Source: Myxococcales bacterium
Lineage (GTDB): Bacteria > Myxococcota_A > Bradymonadia > Bradymonadales > Bradymonadaceae
Assembly: GCA_007120035.1 (NCBI GenBank)
Contig: SKON01000115.1
Span: forward strand, 1-64,000
DNA length: 64,000 bases
Reading direction: 5' to 3'
In this document: positions 8,595 through 18,239 of the stretch, in pieces
How the letters are laid out: every line of letters begins with the position of its first letter
How positions within the stretch are numbered: position 1 is the first letter of the stretch
The notes under the pieces: model-generated
Seen by the model: the letters and a program-made list of their open reading frames with translations, nothing else
What the model was told of the DNA's origin: nothing
Database searches by the model: none
Made by a program: the position numbers and the translations under genes

Positions 8595-9482
8595 ATGACC
8601 TCACTTCCCACCCGCACCCGCTCGACCTTGTCAGCCGACGGCGCATCCCTCGCCTACTACGACGAGGGGGACGGCCCGGCCGTGGTTATGACCAACGGCT
8701 TCGCCAATAACACCCTGTACTGGGAACCCCTCCGCCGGGAGCTCCGCCACCGGTACCGGGTGATCCGGTGGGATCTCCGGGGCCATGGTCGGTCCGCTCC
8801 CGCCCGCGATCTGGACACCATCACCGTCGAGGGCTGCGTCGACGACCTGCGGAGAGTCCTGGACGCAGCCGGCGTGGAGTCCGCCGCCTTCCTGGGGTTC
8901 TCCTTCGGGTGCCAGATCATCCTCGAGGCCTACCGCCACCTCCCGAGTCGCATCGACGCACTGGTCCCCGTCCTGGGCCCCTTTGAGCAGCCCTTCTCCA
9001 CCCTCTTTCACCCCGCCCTGGGCCCGGCGATCTTCGCGCTCTACCGCCGCCTGGGCCCCGGGATCCTGGGCCCGGCCTTGAAGCTCGGCTCCCGGATCGC
9101 TCGCCTGGAGACGATCCACGCCACCTCTCAACTCCTGGGCATCATCGGTCGCCCCACCTCCGCCCAGTCTATGGCCTCCTTCTACGATCACATGGCCCAG
9201 CTCCACCCCGAGACCTGGTACTACCTGGGCCTGGCCGCCCAGGACCACTCCGCCCGCGACGTGCTTCCCTCCATCTCCGTGCCTACCCTTGTGATCGCCG
9301 GGGGCCTGGACCGCTTCTCCCCCGGCGACGTCGGCCATCAGATGGCTCAGGCCATCCCCACCGCAGAGCTTCTCCACCTGGAGGAGGCTACCCACACGGG
9401 TCTCTTCGACTGCGCCGACGAGATCGGCCAGGCGGTCCAGGCATTCCTCCAACAGAACCTCACCCCCGGAGAGCCCCCATGA
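8595..9482 (+). CDS. Alpha/beta hydrolase
   Basis: A 295-residue protein with an alpha/beta hydrolase fold and no signal peptide. The nucleophile elbow is GFSFG (Ser in Gly-Phe-Ser-Phe-Gly). An oxyanion-hole region lies at TNGFANNT. The fold landmark DLRGHGRS follows the third strand. The acid residue is likely Asp in GGLDRFSP, and the base His in ATHTGLF near the C-terminus. The family includes esterases, lactonases and haloperoxidase-like enzymes, and the substrate cannot be read from the sequence. The last four bases overlap the start of msrB (ATGA), so the two are translationally coupled, followed closely by a dipeptidase gene. Confidence 0.8.
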   Translation: MTSLPTRTRSTLSADGASLAYYDEGDGPAVVMTNGFANNTLYWEPLRRELRHRYRVIRWDLRGHGRSAPARDLDTITVEGCVDDLRRVLDAAGVESAAFLGFSFGCQIILEAYRHLPSRIDALVPVLGPFEQPFSTLFHPALGPAIFALYRRLGPGILGPALKLGSRIARLETIHATSQLLGIIGRPTSAQSMASFYDHMAQLHPETWYYLGLAAQDHSARDVLPSISVPTLVIAGGLDRFSPGDVGHQMAQAIPTAELLHLEEATHTGLFDCADEIGQAVQAFLQQNLTPGEPP

Positions 9483-9916
9483 CAGATCATCGAGACTCCA
9501 ACGAGCCCCCCTTCCTCGTCGAAAAGACCGAAGAGGAGTGGCGCGAGATCCTCGGCGAAGAAGCCTACCGCATCACCCGACAGTGCGGCACCGAGCCCCC
9601 CTTCACCGGCAAGTACTACGATCACCACGACGACGGCACCTACCACTGCGTGGCCTGTGACGCCCCCCTCTTCGACTCCGAGACCAAGTACGACTCCCGC
9701 AGCGGCTGGCCCAGCTTCTACGACGCCCTGGAGAAGGAGCGCGTAGCCACCCGCACAGACTCCTCGGCCGGTATGATCCGCACCGAGGTCCTCTGCGCCC
9801 GATGCGGCGCCCACCTCGGCCACGTCTTCCCCGACGGGCCTCGCCCCACGGGCCTGCGCTACTGCATCAACTCCGCTGCTCTTCAATTCCACCCCCGTGA
9901 CGACACCGACCCCTGA
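9479..9916 (+). CDS. msrB: Peptide-methionine (R)-S-oxide reductase MsrB
   Basis: A 145-residue cytoplasmic enzyme of normal family length that reduces the R-epimer of methionine sulfoxide in proteins. Zinc-binding pairs are seen as CVACDAP and CARCGAH. The family block [12 protein letters not shown] is intact, and the catalytic cysteine is in RYCINSAAL. The start overlaps the upstream hydrolase stop (ATGA). MsrA is not in the window. It probably depends on thioredoxin for regeneration. Confidence 0.93.
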   Translation: MTDHRDSNEPPFLVEKTEEEWREILGEEAYRITRQCGTEPPFTGKYYDHHDDGTYHCVACDAPLFDSETKYDSRSGWPSFYDALEKERVATRTDSSAGMIRTEVLCARCGAHLGHVFPDGPRPTGLRYCINSAALQFHPRDDTDP

Positions 9917-9925
9917 GGAGTACCC

Positions 9926-10915
9926 ATGGGCATCCTGGACCTCCACGTCGACAGCATCATCCAGCAGCGCCTCTTTCGGTACGACATCCGTCGCCGCCAT
10001 CGCCGAGGCATCGCCGGCCAACCCCTCTTCTGGCACGCCGATATCCCACGGATGATCGAAGCCGAGTACCTCGGGGCCTGCATGGGAATCCACTACTATC
10101 CCTGGGAGAGCGAGCGGGGGTTTTTGGAGATGCAACGCCAGATCGCCTACCTCGATGAGGTCTGCGACCAGGACGATCGGGTCCTGCGGGTTCGAGGGGC
10201 CGACGATTGGACCCGAGCCCGAGACGAGGGACTCCTGGCCCTCTGCCCCGGAGTGGAGGGCGCACACATGCTCAACGGCCGTATCGAACGGGTCCGGCGC
10301 CTCGCTGACCTCGACGTGGCCTACCTCACCCTGGCCCACTTCTCCACCAACTCCGCGGCCACCTGCTCCATCGGCCGCGGCGCCAACGAACGGGACGGCC
10401 TCACCGCCTTCGGTCGCCGCCTCGTCCAAGAACTCAACCGCCACGGCGTCGCCGTCGACCTCGCTCACCTCAACACCCCTTCAGTCCTCGACGCCTGCCG
10501 GGTCTCCAAGGCCCCGGTCTTCTGCACCCACACCGGCGTCAAAGCCGTCTTCGACCACGCCCGCAACATCTCCGACGCCGAGATCGACGCCATCGCCGAC
10601 ACCGGCGGCGTCATCGGGCTGATCTTCGCCCCCCTCTACCTCGCCGGTCGCCTCCGCCTCTCCACCGACGACGCCCTCGCTCACCTCGATCACGTCGTCC
10701 ACCGGGTCGGCATCGATCACGTCGCCATCGGCTCCGACTACGACGGCTGGCTCCCCTCGATCTTGAGCGACCACCGCGACTGCCGCGACGTCTCTCGCGT
10801 CGTCGACGGACTCCGGGCCCGGGGCTACGACCAGGAGGCTATCGATAAAGTCTCCTGGAAGAACTCCCTCCGAGTCCTCCGAGCCGTCGAAGAGTTCGCC
10901 ACTCCCCCCTCATAA
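9926..10915 (+). CDS. Membrane dipeptidase-type peptidase, family M19
   Basis: A 329-residue protein of the renal dipeptidase/M19 family, a zinc-dependent amidohydrolase that splits dipeptides including D-residue ones. Metal ligands visible are HVD near the start (LDLHVDS), the bridging Glu in CPGVEGAHML, and His residues in CTHTGVKAV and nearby. The substrate loop GSDYDGW is typical of the family. There is no signal peptide, so it probably acts in the cytoplasm. It follows msrB by nine bases and ends convergently with the transporter gene, their ends overlapping by six bases. Confidence 0.87.
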   Translation: MGILDLHVDSIIQQRLFRYDIRRRHRRGIAGQPLFWHADIPRMIEAEYLGACMGIHYYPWESERGFLEMQRQIAYLDEVCDQDDRVLRVRGADDWTRARDEGLLALCPGVEGAHMLNGRIERVRRLADLDVAYLTLAHFSTNSAATCSIGRGANERDGLTAFGRRLVQELNRHGVAVDLAHLNTPSVLDACRVSKAPVFCTHTGVKAVFDHARNISDAEIDAIADTGGVIGLIFAPLYLAGRLRLSTDDALAHLDHVVHRVGIDHVAIGSDYDGWLPSILSDHRDCRDVSRVVDGLRARGYDQEAIDKVSWKNSLRVLRAVEEFATPPS

Positions 10916-12280
10916 CACCAGGAGCATCAACACGATCAGGGGACCTGTCACGGCGAAGACGAACGCCGTGTACCCGATGATATCCCGGGCCTTTAGCCCC
11001 ATGATCCCCAAGAGCGGCAATGCCCAGAAGGGCTGCAGCATATTCGTCCACGCGTCCCCGTAGCTCAGGGCCATCAACGCCCGGTGGGGCTCCACCCCCA
11101 GGGCCTCCACGGCCTCCATCATCACCGGCCCCTGCACCGCCCACTGCCCGCCGCCGCTGGGCACGAAGAAGTTCACCACCCCGGCCGACAAGAACGTCCA
11201 GATCGGGTAGGTCGTCGCCGTCGAGATCGACAAAAAGAACGTCGAGATCTGGGCCACCAGGCCGCTGGCGATCAAGAGCCCCAGGATCCCAAAGTAGAAC
11301 GGGAACTGCAGGATGATCCCCGCCGCTCCTCGCGCTCCGTCGGCGATCGCCAACGCGTAGCTCCGCGGGCTCTGATGAAAGAGGATCCCCAGAGTCAAAA
11401 AGCACAGGTTGATCGAATCCAGGTTCCACCCCTCCCACCCCCGCTCCCCAAAGTAGAGCACCATCACCATCACCATCGCTCCTCCCACCAGGAGGTTCAG
11501 GCCCCGGCTCCCCTCCAGCGCTCCCACCCACCCTTCCCGCCTGACGAGGTCCTCCGAGATCTCACCTCCCGTCCCGTGCTCCTCCTCGTCATACCCACGC
11601 ATCTGATCGGGATCTCCCGGCATCAATCGCCAGAAGAGCAGAGGAATCACCACCAGGAGCATCCCCGTCACCGCCAGGTTCAGCGGGCTGAACAGGGTCT
11701 CTCCCACGGGGATCACCCCCAGGGTCTCCTCCAGAAAATGCCCCTCCTGAGCCACCGCCAGCGGCGCCGTCCCCGACAACCCCCCGTGCCACACCAAGAA
11801 TCCCGCGTATCCAGCGGCCCCCAGGAGCGGATAGTGCACGGGCTTTCCCTGCTTCGCGAAGGCTCGCCCCATCTCTCGCGCCATAAACGCTCCGGCGATC
11901 GCCCCCAGGCCCCACTGGATCAGGCTCGCCAGGCAGGCCACCAGGGCCACCACCACCACCGCCGCCCCCGGCGACGACGCGATCTGCGCCAGACGAGAGA
12001 TTCCCCGCCGCACTGGCGCGGACATCGCCAACGCGTGCCCTGTGATCAACACGATGGCCATCTGCATGGCGAACTTCATCAGCCCTGTGTCGTAGAACTG
12101 CCCGAACCACCCCGACGCCAGATGCTCCACCCGCTCCCCCGCCGGCATACCCGCCACATCAGCCCCCCCGAAGAAGGCCGCCACGGCGACCACCAGGGTC
12201 AGGATCAGCACCAGCACGAAGGGGTCCGGCACGTACCGCTCCGACCACCGATTCAACACTTTCCCGATACGCGCGATCAT
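10910..12280 (-). CDS. AtoE-family short-chain fatty acid transporter
   Basis: A 456-residue polytopic membrane protein with about 10-12 hydrophobic segments. The opening (WSERYVPDPFVLVLILTLVVAV), the loops (GGLSGTAPLAVA, ILFHQSPRSYALAI) and the end motif VNFFVPSGGGQWAVQGPVM are the landmarks of the AtoE/SCFA transporter family, which brings in acetate, butyrate or acetoacetate. The conserved GDAWTN near the C-terminus is present. The gene stands alone, without the CoA-transferase or thiolase genes of an ato operon, so the substrate is inferred by family only. It is divergent from the cyclophilin gene. Confidence 0.85.
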   Translation of the reverse strand: MIARIGKVLNRWSERYVPDPFVLVLILTLVVAVAAFFGGADVAGMPAGERVEHLASGWFGQFYDTGLMKFAMQMAIVLITGHALAMSAPVRRGISRLAQIASSPGAAVVVVALVACLASLIQWGLGAIAGAFMAREMGRAFAKQGKPVHYPLLGAAGYAGFLVWHGGLSGTAPLAVAQEGHFLEETLGVIPVGETLFSPLNLAVTGMLLVVIPLLFWRLMPGDPDQMRGYDEEEHGTGGEISEDLVRREGWVGALEGSRGLNLLVGGAMVMVMVLYFGERGWEGWNLDSINLCFLTLGILFHQSPRSYALAIADGARGAAGIILQFPFYFGILGLLIASGLVAQISTFFLSISTATTYPIWTFLSAGVVNFFVPSGGGQWAVQGPVMMEAVEALGVEPHRALMALSYGDAWTNMLQPFWALPLLGIMGLKARDIIGYTAFVFAVTGPLIVLMLLVL

Positions 12281-12299
12281 CTCGTCCGTCCTCTTTCCC

Positions 12300-12329
12300 T
12301 TGACGAATCATGGCTCCAGCGGCGATAGC
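12300..12329 (+). promoter_or_regulatory. Weak candidate sigma70 promoter for the cyclophilin gene
   Basis: TTGACG at 12300-12305 is followed after 17-18 bases by CGATAG or GATAGC, about 45 bases ahead of the coding start. The -35 is good and the -10 is poor. The same TTGACG is found before recA and the atp genes. Confidence 0.25.
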
Positions 12330-12372
12330 TTACCCCGAAACCACCGATCCTCCTCAAGCGAAAGGAGCACTG

Positions 12373-13158
12373 ATGCAGAACCGATTCCTCTTGTGGCCCC
12401 TCCTGGCCCTCTTCCTTGTGGCCACCGCCGTGGCCTGTGATAACTCTTCCACCCGCGACGACGCTCCCCCCGCCGAAGAGAGCGCCGACGAAGCCGCCAC
12501 CGACGAGGCCGACGAGGTCCCGGAGTCCGACGACGCCGAAGAACTCTCCATCGTCACCGGCGAGCTCACCGAAGAAGAGCAGGCCGCCGCCCTCCGGGAC
12601 CCCTCCCTCCAGGACTACCGCGCCCCCGACGAGTTCCAGGTCCTCTTCGACACCACCGCCGGCGAATTCACCGTCCAGGTCAACCGACAATGGGCCCCCA
12701 ACGGCGCCGACCGCTTCTACCACCTGGTCCGCATCGGCTACTTCGAAGACATCGCCTTCTTCCGCGTGATCGAGGGCTTCATGGGCCAGTTCGGTATTCA
12801 CGGCGACCCTGAGATCTCCGCCGTCTGGCGAGACGCCAGCATCCCCGACGACCCCGTGGCTCACTCCAACGAACGCGGCACCATCACCTTCGCTACCCGG
12901 GGCCCCGACACCCGCACCACCCAGCTCTTCATCAACCTCGGCAACAACGCCAACCTCGACCACCAGGGGTTTAGCCCCTTCGGACGGGTCATCGACGGCA
13001 TGGACGTCGTCGACTCCATCTACGACGGCTACGGTGAAGGCGCTCCCCGCGGCCAGGGCCCCGATCAGGGGCGGATCCAATTCGAGGGCAACGAGTATCT
13101 CCGAGGCTCCTTTGAGAACCTCGACTACATCGAGAGCGCTTCGATCGTCACCGATTAA
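12373..13158 (+). CDS. Cyclophilin-type peptidyl-prolyl isomerase lipoprotein
   Basis: A 261-residue protein. The signal peptide ends in Ala-Val-Ala-Cys (Cys22), an acidic linker of about 60 residues follows, then a cyclophilin domain (about 90-255). The active-site strip is visible as FFRVIEGFMGQFG (Arg of the FxR and Gln of the FMxQ motifs) and TTQLFINLGNN, with GFSPFGRVIDGMDVV near the end. It should catalyse prolyl cis-trans isomerisation during folding of envelope proteins, anchored to a membrane outside the cytoplasm. AAAGGAG lies six bases before the ATG. A strong terminator follows at 13191. Confidence 0.88.
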   Translation: MQNRFLLWPLLALFLVATAVACDNSSTRDDAPPAEESADEAATDEADEVPESDDAEELSIVTGELTEEEQAAALRDPSLQDYRAPDEFQVLFDTTAGEFTVQVNRQWAPNGADRFYHLVRIGYFEDIAFFRVIEGFMGQFGIHGDPEISAVWRDASIPDDPVAHSNERGTITFATRGPDTRTTQLFINLGNNANLDHQGFSPFGRVIDGMDVVDSIYDGYGEGAPRGQGPDQGRIQFEGNEYLRGSFENLDYIESASIVTD

Positions 13159-13190
13159 GACCTCCCGGTTCCGCAGAACCACTGAGGCCT

Positions 13191-13230
13191 GGAGGCCGGC
13201 GCATTTCTGCGCCGGCCTCCGTGTTTCTTG
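13191..13230 (+). terminator. Rho-independent terminator after the cyclophilin gene
   Basis: A perfect 13-bp stem (GGAGGCCGGCGCA at 13191-13203 with TGCGCCGGCCTCC at 13208-13220) closed by a TTTC loop is followed by a T-rich tail (GTGTTTCTTG). It lies 33 bases after the stop codon. Confidence 0.88.
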
Positions 13231-13485
13231 TTCACCCTGGTATCACTCTCTCCCGGTGGCGGGCCGATCCCCTCGATCCACAACCAGCGATCTGCCCGAC
13301 GACGACCCGGAGCGCCTCTTTCATCGCCCCCCGGGAGCCCTGACGCCCCTCTTACGACCCGATCTCGATCGACCTTCCAACTAACAATCTTCGAATTTTT
13401 GTGTAGACTATTCGTCCAATCCTACACGGCTCCCCGATGGAGCTTCTCCGATTGGATTTGTTTTGCTCTACCTTGAGGTCAACCC
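13231..13485. other. Intergenic region upstream of the SRPBCC-HtrA cluster
   Basis: No gene is seen here. The first 130 bases resemble the rest of the genome. From about 13380 the sequence becomes distinctly AT-rich (TTCGAATTTTTGTGTAGAC and TTGGATTTGTTTTGC), which fits a promoter region for the rightward genes, but I cannot fix a -35/-10 pair. GAGGT at 13473-13478 serves as ribosome-binding site for the next gene. Confidence 0.4.
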
Positions 13486-14133
13486 ATGTCGATGAAATCG
13501 CTTCTTACCGTGGGCCTCGTACTCCTCCTCTCCCTCGTCTCCAGCCTGGCGGTGGCCAACGACCCGCCGCCGCTGCGGCTCAACGGTTCCCAGAAGTCGA
13601 CCCTTCACGGAGGGGACGTCCACGTTGAACTCCGCGAAGGCGACGTCAACCGCGGCGTGGTCGTCGGTATCATTCAGGCACCCCTCGACGAGGTCCGCCC
13701 CCTGGTGGAGCGCTGTTGGGAGTATGGCGACTGGCGGGAGTCCCTCACCGACACCTCTCTGGTCCGGCGAGAAAGCAGCGAAGTCGTAATCTGCGGGGGC
13801 ACCGCCGTCGTCCCCTTCCCGGCTCGCAACCGCAGCGGTCACTTCCGGGTCCACAACCGAACCACCACTGTCGGTGGCGTCGAGAGTTTCGTCTCCTCCT
13901 TCCAATACATTGAGGGAAGTGGCAATCTGGAAGACATGTTCGGTTATTGGATCCTCCAGCCCTACGGACCGAACGGGGAGCACACCCTCTTGAAGCACGA
14001 GCTCAACGTGGACATCGGTGGATTTCTCCCCGGTGCCCTCGTTCGTTGGGCTACCCGCCGCACCCTCCCCGATACGGTCATGGGCATTCGGGAGCAGCTC
14101 AACCGCCCCTGGAGGAACTTCTCTTACGACTGA
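13486..14133 (+). CDS. Exported SRPBCC/START-like protein
   Basis: A 215-residue protein with a signal peptide (MSMKSLLTVGLVLLLSLVSSLAVAND). The mature part looks like an SRPBCC helix-grip fold: GVVVGIIQAPLDEVRPLVERCWEYGDW is the typical strand-helix opening, and a long C-terminal helix (LVRWATRRTLPDTVMGIREQL) would close the ligand cavity. Such proteins bind lipids or polyketides, and here an envelope lipid role is only inferred. GAGGT sits six bases before the ATG at 13486. It is the first gene of a three-gene set with the membrane protein and HtrA. Confidence 0.7.
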   Translation: MSMKSLLTVGLVLLLSLVSSLAVANDPPPLRLNGSQKSTLHGGDVHVELREGDVNRGVVVGIIQAPLDEVRPLVERCWEYGDWRESLTDTSLVRRESSEVVICGGTAVVPFPARNRSGHFRVHNRTTTVGGVESFVSSFQYIEGSGNLEDMFGYWILQPYGPNGEHTLLKHELNVDIGGFLPGALVRWATRRTLPDTVMGIREQLNRPWRNFSYD

Positions 14134-14145
14134 GAGAACGCGTCG

Positions 14146-14607
14146 ATGCCCAGCGGAATCAAGACCCTCCTGAGCCTCTTTGGAGCTGTCCTCTTCTCCC
14201 TGATGACCCTGGCCATGCTCATCATGGGCCTGGTGTGGGGAGATCAGATGGTGGCCTCCATCCTCCTGGCCCTCCTCTTCGGCGGCACCGCCGCCTTTTT
14301 GACCACCATCGCCGTGCGTTCCATCCGCTCCCCGGGCCGGGCTGACACCTCCGCCATGAGCCAGGAGCGGGCCCGGGTGCTCCGACTGGCCGCCAGCAAG
14401 CAGGGCCGCCTCACCGCCGAGGAGACCGCCCTCGGCGCCCATATCTCCGTCCAACAGGCCCAAGCCCTCCTCGACGAGATGGTCATCGCCGGCACCGCCG
14501 ACACCTGGATCTCCGACAGCGGTCGGATGGTCTACGTCTTCGGCTCCTTTGTCGACGGCGGCGACAAGCTCACTGCCGAAGATCCTTTGAAGCTCCTCGA
14601 CCCCTGA
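14146..14607 (+). CDS. Membrane protein with C-terminal winged-helix-like domain
   Basis: A 153-residue protein. Two hydrophobic segments at residues 5-28 and 36-58 are followed by a cytoplasmic part. Its segment RVLRLAASKQGRLTAEETALGAHISVQQAQALLDEMVIAGTADTW looks like a winged helix-turn-helix (helix, turn, recognition helix, beta-wing). It may sense or scaffold at the membrane, but no family name is certain. It starts 12 bases after the SRPBCC gene and lies 56 bases before htrA, so co-transcription is likely. Confidence 0.6.
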   Translation: MPSGIKTLLSLFGAVLFSLMTLAMLIMGLVWGDQMVASILLALLFGGTAAFLTTIAVRSIRSPGRADTSAMSQERARVLRLAASKQGRLTAEETALGAHISVQQAQALLDEMVIAGTADTWISDSGRMVYVFGSFVDGGDKLTAEDPLKLLDP

Positions 14608-14663
14608 TCGGGGACTCGCTACAATCAGAGGGCCATCACCCGGCGTCCACCCCCGGAGCGCTC

Positions 14664-16049
14664 ATGAACACCCCTCTTCGACTCGCCATCGTCCTCCTGC
14701 TCCTGTGCACGAACGCCCTGCCCGCCACTGCCTTCGCCACGCCCCCCGACGAGAAGGCCCGGGGGGATATCTCCGAGCTTCCCCAGGTCATCGACCTCTT
14801 TGAGGCCCAGCGCAATCAGGTCGTCTCGATCCTCACCGAGATGTCCATGCCCTCCGGCCTGGCGCCCTTCTTCGGGTTCCGTGACGGCGAGCCCGCTCGG
14901 GGTCAGGGTTCGGGGTTTATCGTCGACGCCGACGGCCTGATCGTCACCAACTGGCACGTGGTCTCCGGAGCCCAATCCATCCAGGTCTCCCTGGCCAATG
15001 GCTCCCTGATGCCCGCTGTGCTCCTCGGTGCTGACCCGGCCACGGACATCGCCCTCCTGCGGGTCGAGACCGACAGCCCCCTCTCCCCGGTCACCCTCGG
15101 CCAGGTCACGGATATGCGCCCCGGCGAATGGGTCGTGGCCATCGGCAGCCCCTTCGGCCTGGATCACTCCGTGACCGTCGGCGTGATCAGCGCCATGGGT
15201 CGCAAGATCGGCATGGGCCCCTACGATAACTTTCTCCAGACCGACGCCTCGATTAACCCCGGCAATTCCGGCGGCCCCCTCTTCAACCTCAAGGGCGAAG
15301 TCGTGGGGGTGAACACCGCCATCATCCGCAACGGTCGCGGCATCGGCTTCGCCGTCCCCATCGACGTCGTCGTCGAGATCCTCCCCCAGCTCCGCGATCA
15401 GGGACACGTGGTCCGGGGGTTCATCGGCGCCAACCTTCAGGACATGTCCCCCGACCTGGCCGAGACCTACGGCGTCGCTCCCCGAGACGGCGTCCTGGTC
15501 CGCTCCGTCGACACCAACGGACCCGCCCATCGAGCGGGCCTGCGGGCTGGTGATATCGTCTCCCGGGTCAACGACACCACCGTCGAGGACACCGCCAGCC
15601 TCCTCAACCTGGTGGCCCGGATCACCCCGGGCGACTCCACGGAGGTCGTCTATCGCCGCGACGCACAGGAGCGCCGCGTCGACGTGATCGTCGCCGAGCG
15701 CCCCGATCCGGATCGCCAGGAGATCGAGCGCACCCGGGAGCAAGCACAGTCCATCGTCCCCGGACGCCTCGGCGTCACCCTCCGGCCTCTCTCGGCCACC
15801 CTGGCCAGCCGCAGCGGTAGCCCCCCCGGCGTCGGCCTCTACGTCGATCGCGTCGAGGCCGGGTCACCGGCCTCCGGGGTCCTCCATCAGGGCGACGTGA
15901 TCCTCCAGATCGCCGACGTCGACGTCTCCGATCCCTCCCAGGTCCCCCCGATCCTTCGAGAACAAGGCGATGACACCCCCATCCGCATGTTGATTCGCCG
16001 CGGCGGCGAACCCCACTTCGTAGCGGTCCGCCTCAAGCCCCCCTCCTGA
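14664..16049 (+). CDS. HtrA/DegP-type periplasmic serine protease with two PDZ domains
   Basis: A 461-residue protein with a signal peptide (cleavage near Ala-Thr-Ala-Phe-Ala). The trypsin-like domain carries the full triad: His98 (TNWHVV), Asp128 (ATDIALL) and Ser202 (NPGNSGGP). Two PDZ domains follow, about residues 250-345 (FIGANLQDMS, GPAHRAGLRAGDIV) and 365-455 (LGVTLRPLS, GSPASGVLHQGDVIL). This is the DegP/DegQ layout, a protease-chaperone for misfolded envelope proteins. GGAG lies five bases before the ATG. It is the last gene of the SRPBCC set and is convergent with the helicase. Confidence 0.92.
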   Translation: MNTPLRLAIVLLLLCTNALPATAFATPPDEKARGDISELPQVIDLFEAQRNQVVSILTEMSMPSGLAPFFGFRDGEPARGQGSGFIVDADGLIVTNWHVVSGAQSIQVSLANGSLMPAVLLGADPATDIALLRVETDSPLSPVTLGQVTDMRPGEWVVAIGSPFGLDHSVTVGVISAMGRKIGMGPYDNFLQTDASINPGNSGGPLFNLKGEVVGVNTAIIRNGRGIGFAVPIDVVVEILPQLRDQGHVVRGFIGANLQDMSPDLAETYGVAPRDGVLVRSVDTNGPAHRAGLRAGDIVSRVNDTTVEDTASLLNLVARITPGDSTEVVYRRDAQERRVDVIVAERPDPDRQEIERTREQAQSIVPGRLGVTLRPLSATLASRSGSPPGVGLYVDRVEAGSPASGVLHQGDVILQIADVDVSDPSQVPPILREQGDDTPIRMLIRRGGEPHFVAVRLKPPS

Positions 16050-16057
16050 GAGGGTCC

Positions 16058-18196
16058 TCAGTCCACGACCTCCACCTCGTCCCGGGTCACCCGCCGCAGG
16101 ACGTCCGTGAGCTCGTCGTACCGCTGACGGTCCTCCTGATGGACCTGCCGAACCTGGCTCACCAGATCCTTGGCTCGCCTAAACCCACCCACCAGATCGC
16201 CTGCCAGATCCGTGGGGTTGCGGATATCCTGCAAGAGCCTCGACAGGCTCTCCCCTCGAGCCCACCGCTCCCCGAAGGGCATCAGCTCCGGCGTAAACGT
16301 CGACTCTCGCTCCACCAGCTCCTCGGCGCCCACCACGATATCGCTCTCGTAGACCGACTCGATCTCTTGGAAGAGCCCGAACCACTTCTCGTCGTCTGGC
16401 AAGAAAACCTTCGCCTGCCGCGGCAGGTTCTGAACCAACCCCACCATGATCCCGAAGATCTCCTCCGCCGTTCGGTCCTCCAGCACCCCCCTCATCACCA
16501 GCTCAGTCACGAAGATCTCCTCGATCTTGATCTGCCGCAGGATCTTCGCTGGCACCAGAAGCTCCCCGTCGGGCCCCAGGTATCCGTGGCTCTTCAAGAA
16601 CGCCACTTTCCGCGAGAAGTTCTCCCACAGCACGGGTCGCCTCAAGAACGCCAGCTCCCGCTTCATCGCCGCCACCTGCCGTCTCTCCTCCCCCCCGTCG
16701 GCCGCCCGGGCCACCTTCTCCTCCAGCACCGCATGGGCTCGCCCGTCCTGAAACGCCCGAAAGCTCTTGTCCAAGAGCTCCTGGATCGTCTCCTCATCGA
16801 ACCGGGCCATCAGGTTCACCACGGAGTGAAACGACAGGTTGAACGCCGACTCCACAGGCTCGCTCTCCCCGGCCAAGAGCCTCTTCAGGGGTTTGCGAAC
16901 CTCGTCGTAGCCATCGAAGTCCTGACGGATCGCCACGGTCCCCACGGTATCGATCCCCCGCCGTCCGGCCCGACCGGCCATCTGCATGAACTCCCGCACC
17001 GTCAGGGGCACAAAGTCCACCCCGTTGAACTTCGTCAGGCTGTCGAAGACCACCGTCCGCGCCGGCATGTTGATCCCCAACGCGAAGGTCGACGTGCAGT
17101 ACAAGACCTTCAGCTGGCGAGCCTCGTAGAGCTCCTCCACCAGCGCCTTCAGGGACACATGGAGACCGGCGTGATGAAAGGCGATCCCCTGCCGGAGCAT
17201 CCCGAAAAACTTCCGGGAGAGCACCCCGGGGTGGTCCTCCTCGAACCGCCGCAGCCGCGCCTCCAGCGCCCGCTGCTCTCCCCGATGGGTCAGCTCTTTG
17301 CCCAGCCGAGTCCCCGCCAGCTTCCCGGCCAGCTTCTCCACCATTCGCCGGCTGTAGATGAAATAGAGCGCCGGAAAGGCGTCCCGGGGCAGCCGCTCCA
17401 GCACCTCCACGTGGTTCGTGTGCTGGCTTCTTTTCCGACGACCGCCCCGGCCTCGGGAGCCTCGGCGTCCCTTGGACTCCCGGCGAGCCTTCTTCTTCTC
17501 CTTCATCCACCGCCGATAGGCTTTGTCGAAGGCCTCCGGGCTCGCCACCCCCACGTCGGTATTCACCATGACCACCTCCAGGGGGACCGTACGGTCCTCC
17601 TCGATCACCACCTTCACCGGCGCCTCCCGGACCTCCGTGAGCCAGTCAGCGAACTCCTCGAGGTTCGACAGCGTCGCGCTCAGGCCGAGGATTCGCACCG
17701 ACGACGGCAGGTAGATCAGCATCTCCTCCCACACGGTGCCTCGATCCTCGTCGTCCAGGAAGTGAATCTCGTCGACGATCACAGCCCGCACATTGCTCAG
17801 CCCCCGATGCAAGAGGTCCGTGGGTCCGTACTCATCGAGCTCCGCCACGGCCGTTCCCTCCTCAGGCTCCCCCTGCAGGAGCATATTCCTCAGGATCTCC
17901 GTGGTCATGATCCGCACCGGGGCCTCCCGGTTGATCACCAGATCCCCCGTGATCAATCCCACCTTCTCGGCTCCGAAGAGCCCGGTGTACTCCCGATACT
18001 TCTGGTTTGACAGGGCCTTCACCGGCGCCGTGTACACCACCTCCCCGCCGCTGGCGAGCACCTCTTCGATCAGGTAGTCGGCGATCAAGGTCTTCCCCGT
18101 CCCCGTGGGCGCTGCCACCAGGACGCTATACCCCGCCTCGATGTGCTCCACCGCCTCTCGTTGAAAACGATCCAGCGTCAGGCCGCGATACTCCAT
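16058..18196 (-). CDS. Ski2-like DExH-box RNA helicase with DSHCT domain
   Basis: A 712-residue helicase of superfamily 2. Visible motifs are the Q-like start (LDRFQREAVE), Walker A APTGTGKT, motif Ia APVKALSNQK, Walker B DEIH, motif III SAT, motif V (STFALGINMPA) and motif VI QMAGRAGRRG. A basic insert (about residues 235-265, rich in Arg/Lys/Gly) may bind RNA. The C-terminal part fits the DSHCT domain of Ski2/Mtr4/HelY relatives. These enzymes unwind RNA for decay or ribosome work. The ATG at 18196 has GGAG nine bases upstream, and a GTG eight codons earlier is less likely. Confidence 0.88.
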   Translation of the reverse strand: MEYRGLTLDRFQREAVEHIEAGYSVLVAAPTGTGKTLIADYLIEEVLASGGEVVYTAPVKALSNQKYREYTGLFGAEKVGLITGDLVINREAPVRIMTTEILRNMLLQGEPEEGTAVAELDEYGPTDLLHRGLSNVRAVIVDEIHFLDDEDRGTVWEEMLIYLPSSVRILGLSATLSNLEEFADWLTEVREAPVKVVIEEDRTVPLEVVMVNTDVGVASPEAFDKAYRRWMKEKKKARRESKGRRGSRGRGGRRKRSQHTNHVEVLERLPRDAFPALYFIYSRRMVEKLAGKLAGTRLGKELTHRGEQRALEARLRRFEEDHPGVLSRKFFGMLRQGIAFHHAGLHVSLKALVEELYEARQLKVLYCTSTFALGINMPARTVVFDSLTKFNGVDFVPLTVREFMQMAGRAGRRGIDTVGTVAIRQDFDGYDEVRKPLKRLLAGESEPVESAFNLSFHSVVNLMARFDEETIQELLDKSFRAFQDGRAHAVLEEKVARAADGGEERRQVAAMKRELAFLRRPVLWENFSRKVAFLKSHGYLGPDGELLVPAKILRQIKIEEIFVTELVMRGVLEDRTAEEIFGIMVGLVQNLPRQAKVFLPDDEKWFGLFQEIESVYESDIVVGAEELVERESTFTPELMPFGERWARGESLSRLLQDIRNPTDLAGDLVGGFRRAKDLVSQVRQVHQEDRQRYDELTDVLRRVTRDEVEVVD

Positions 18197-18239
18197 AACC
18201 TTCGTCTCCCGCCCTGACACCGGCCCCCCGGGGTCGGCC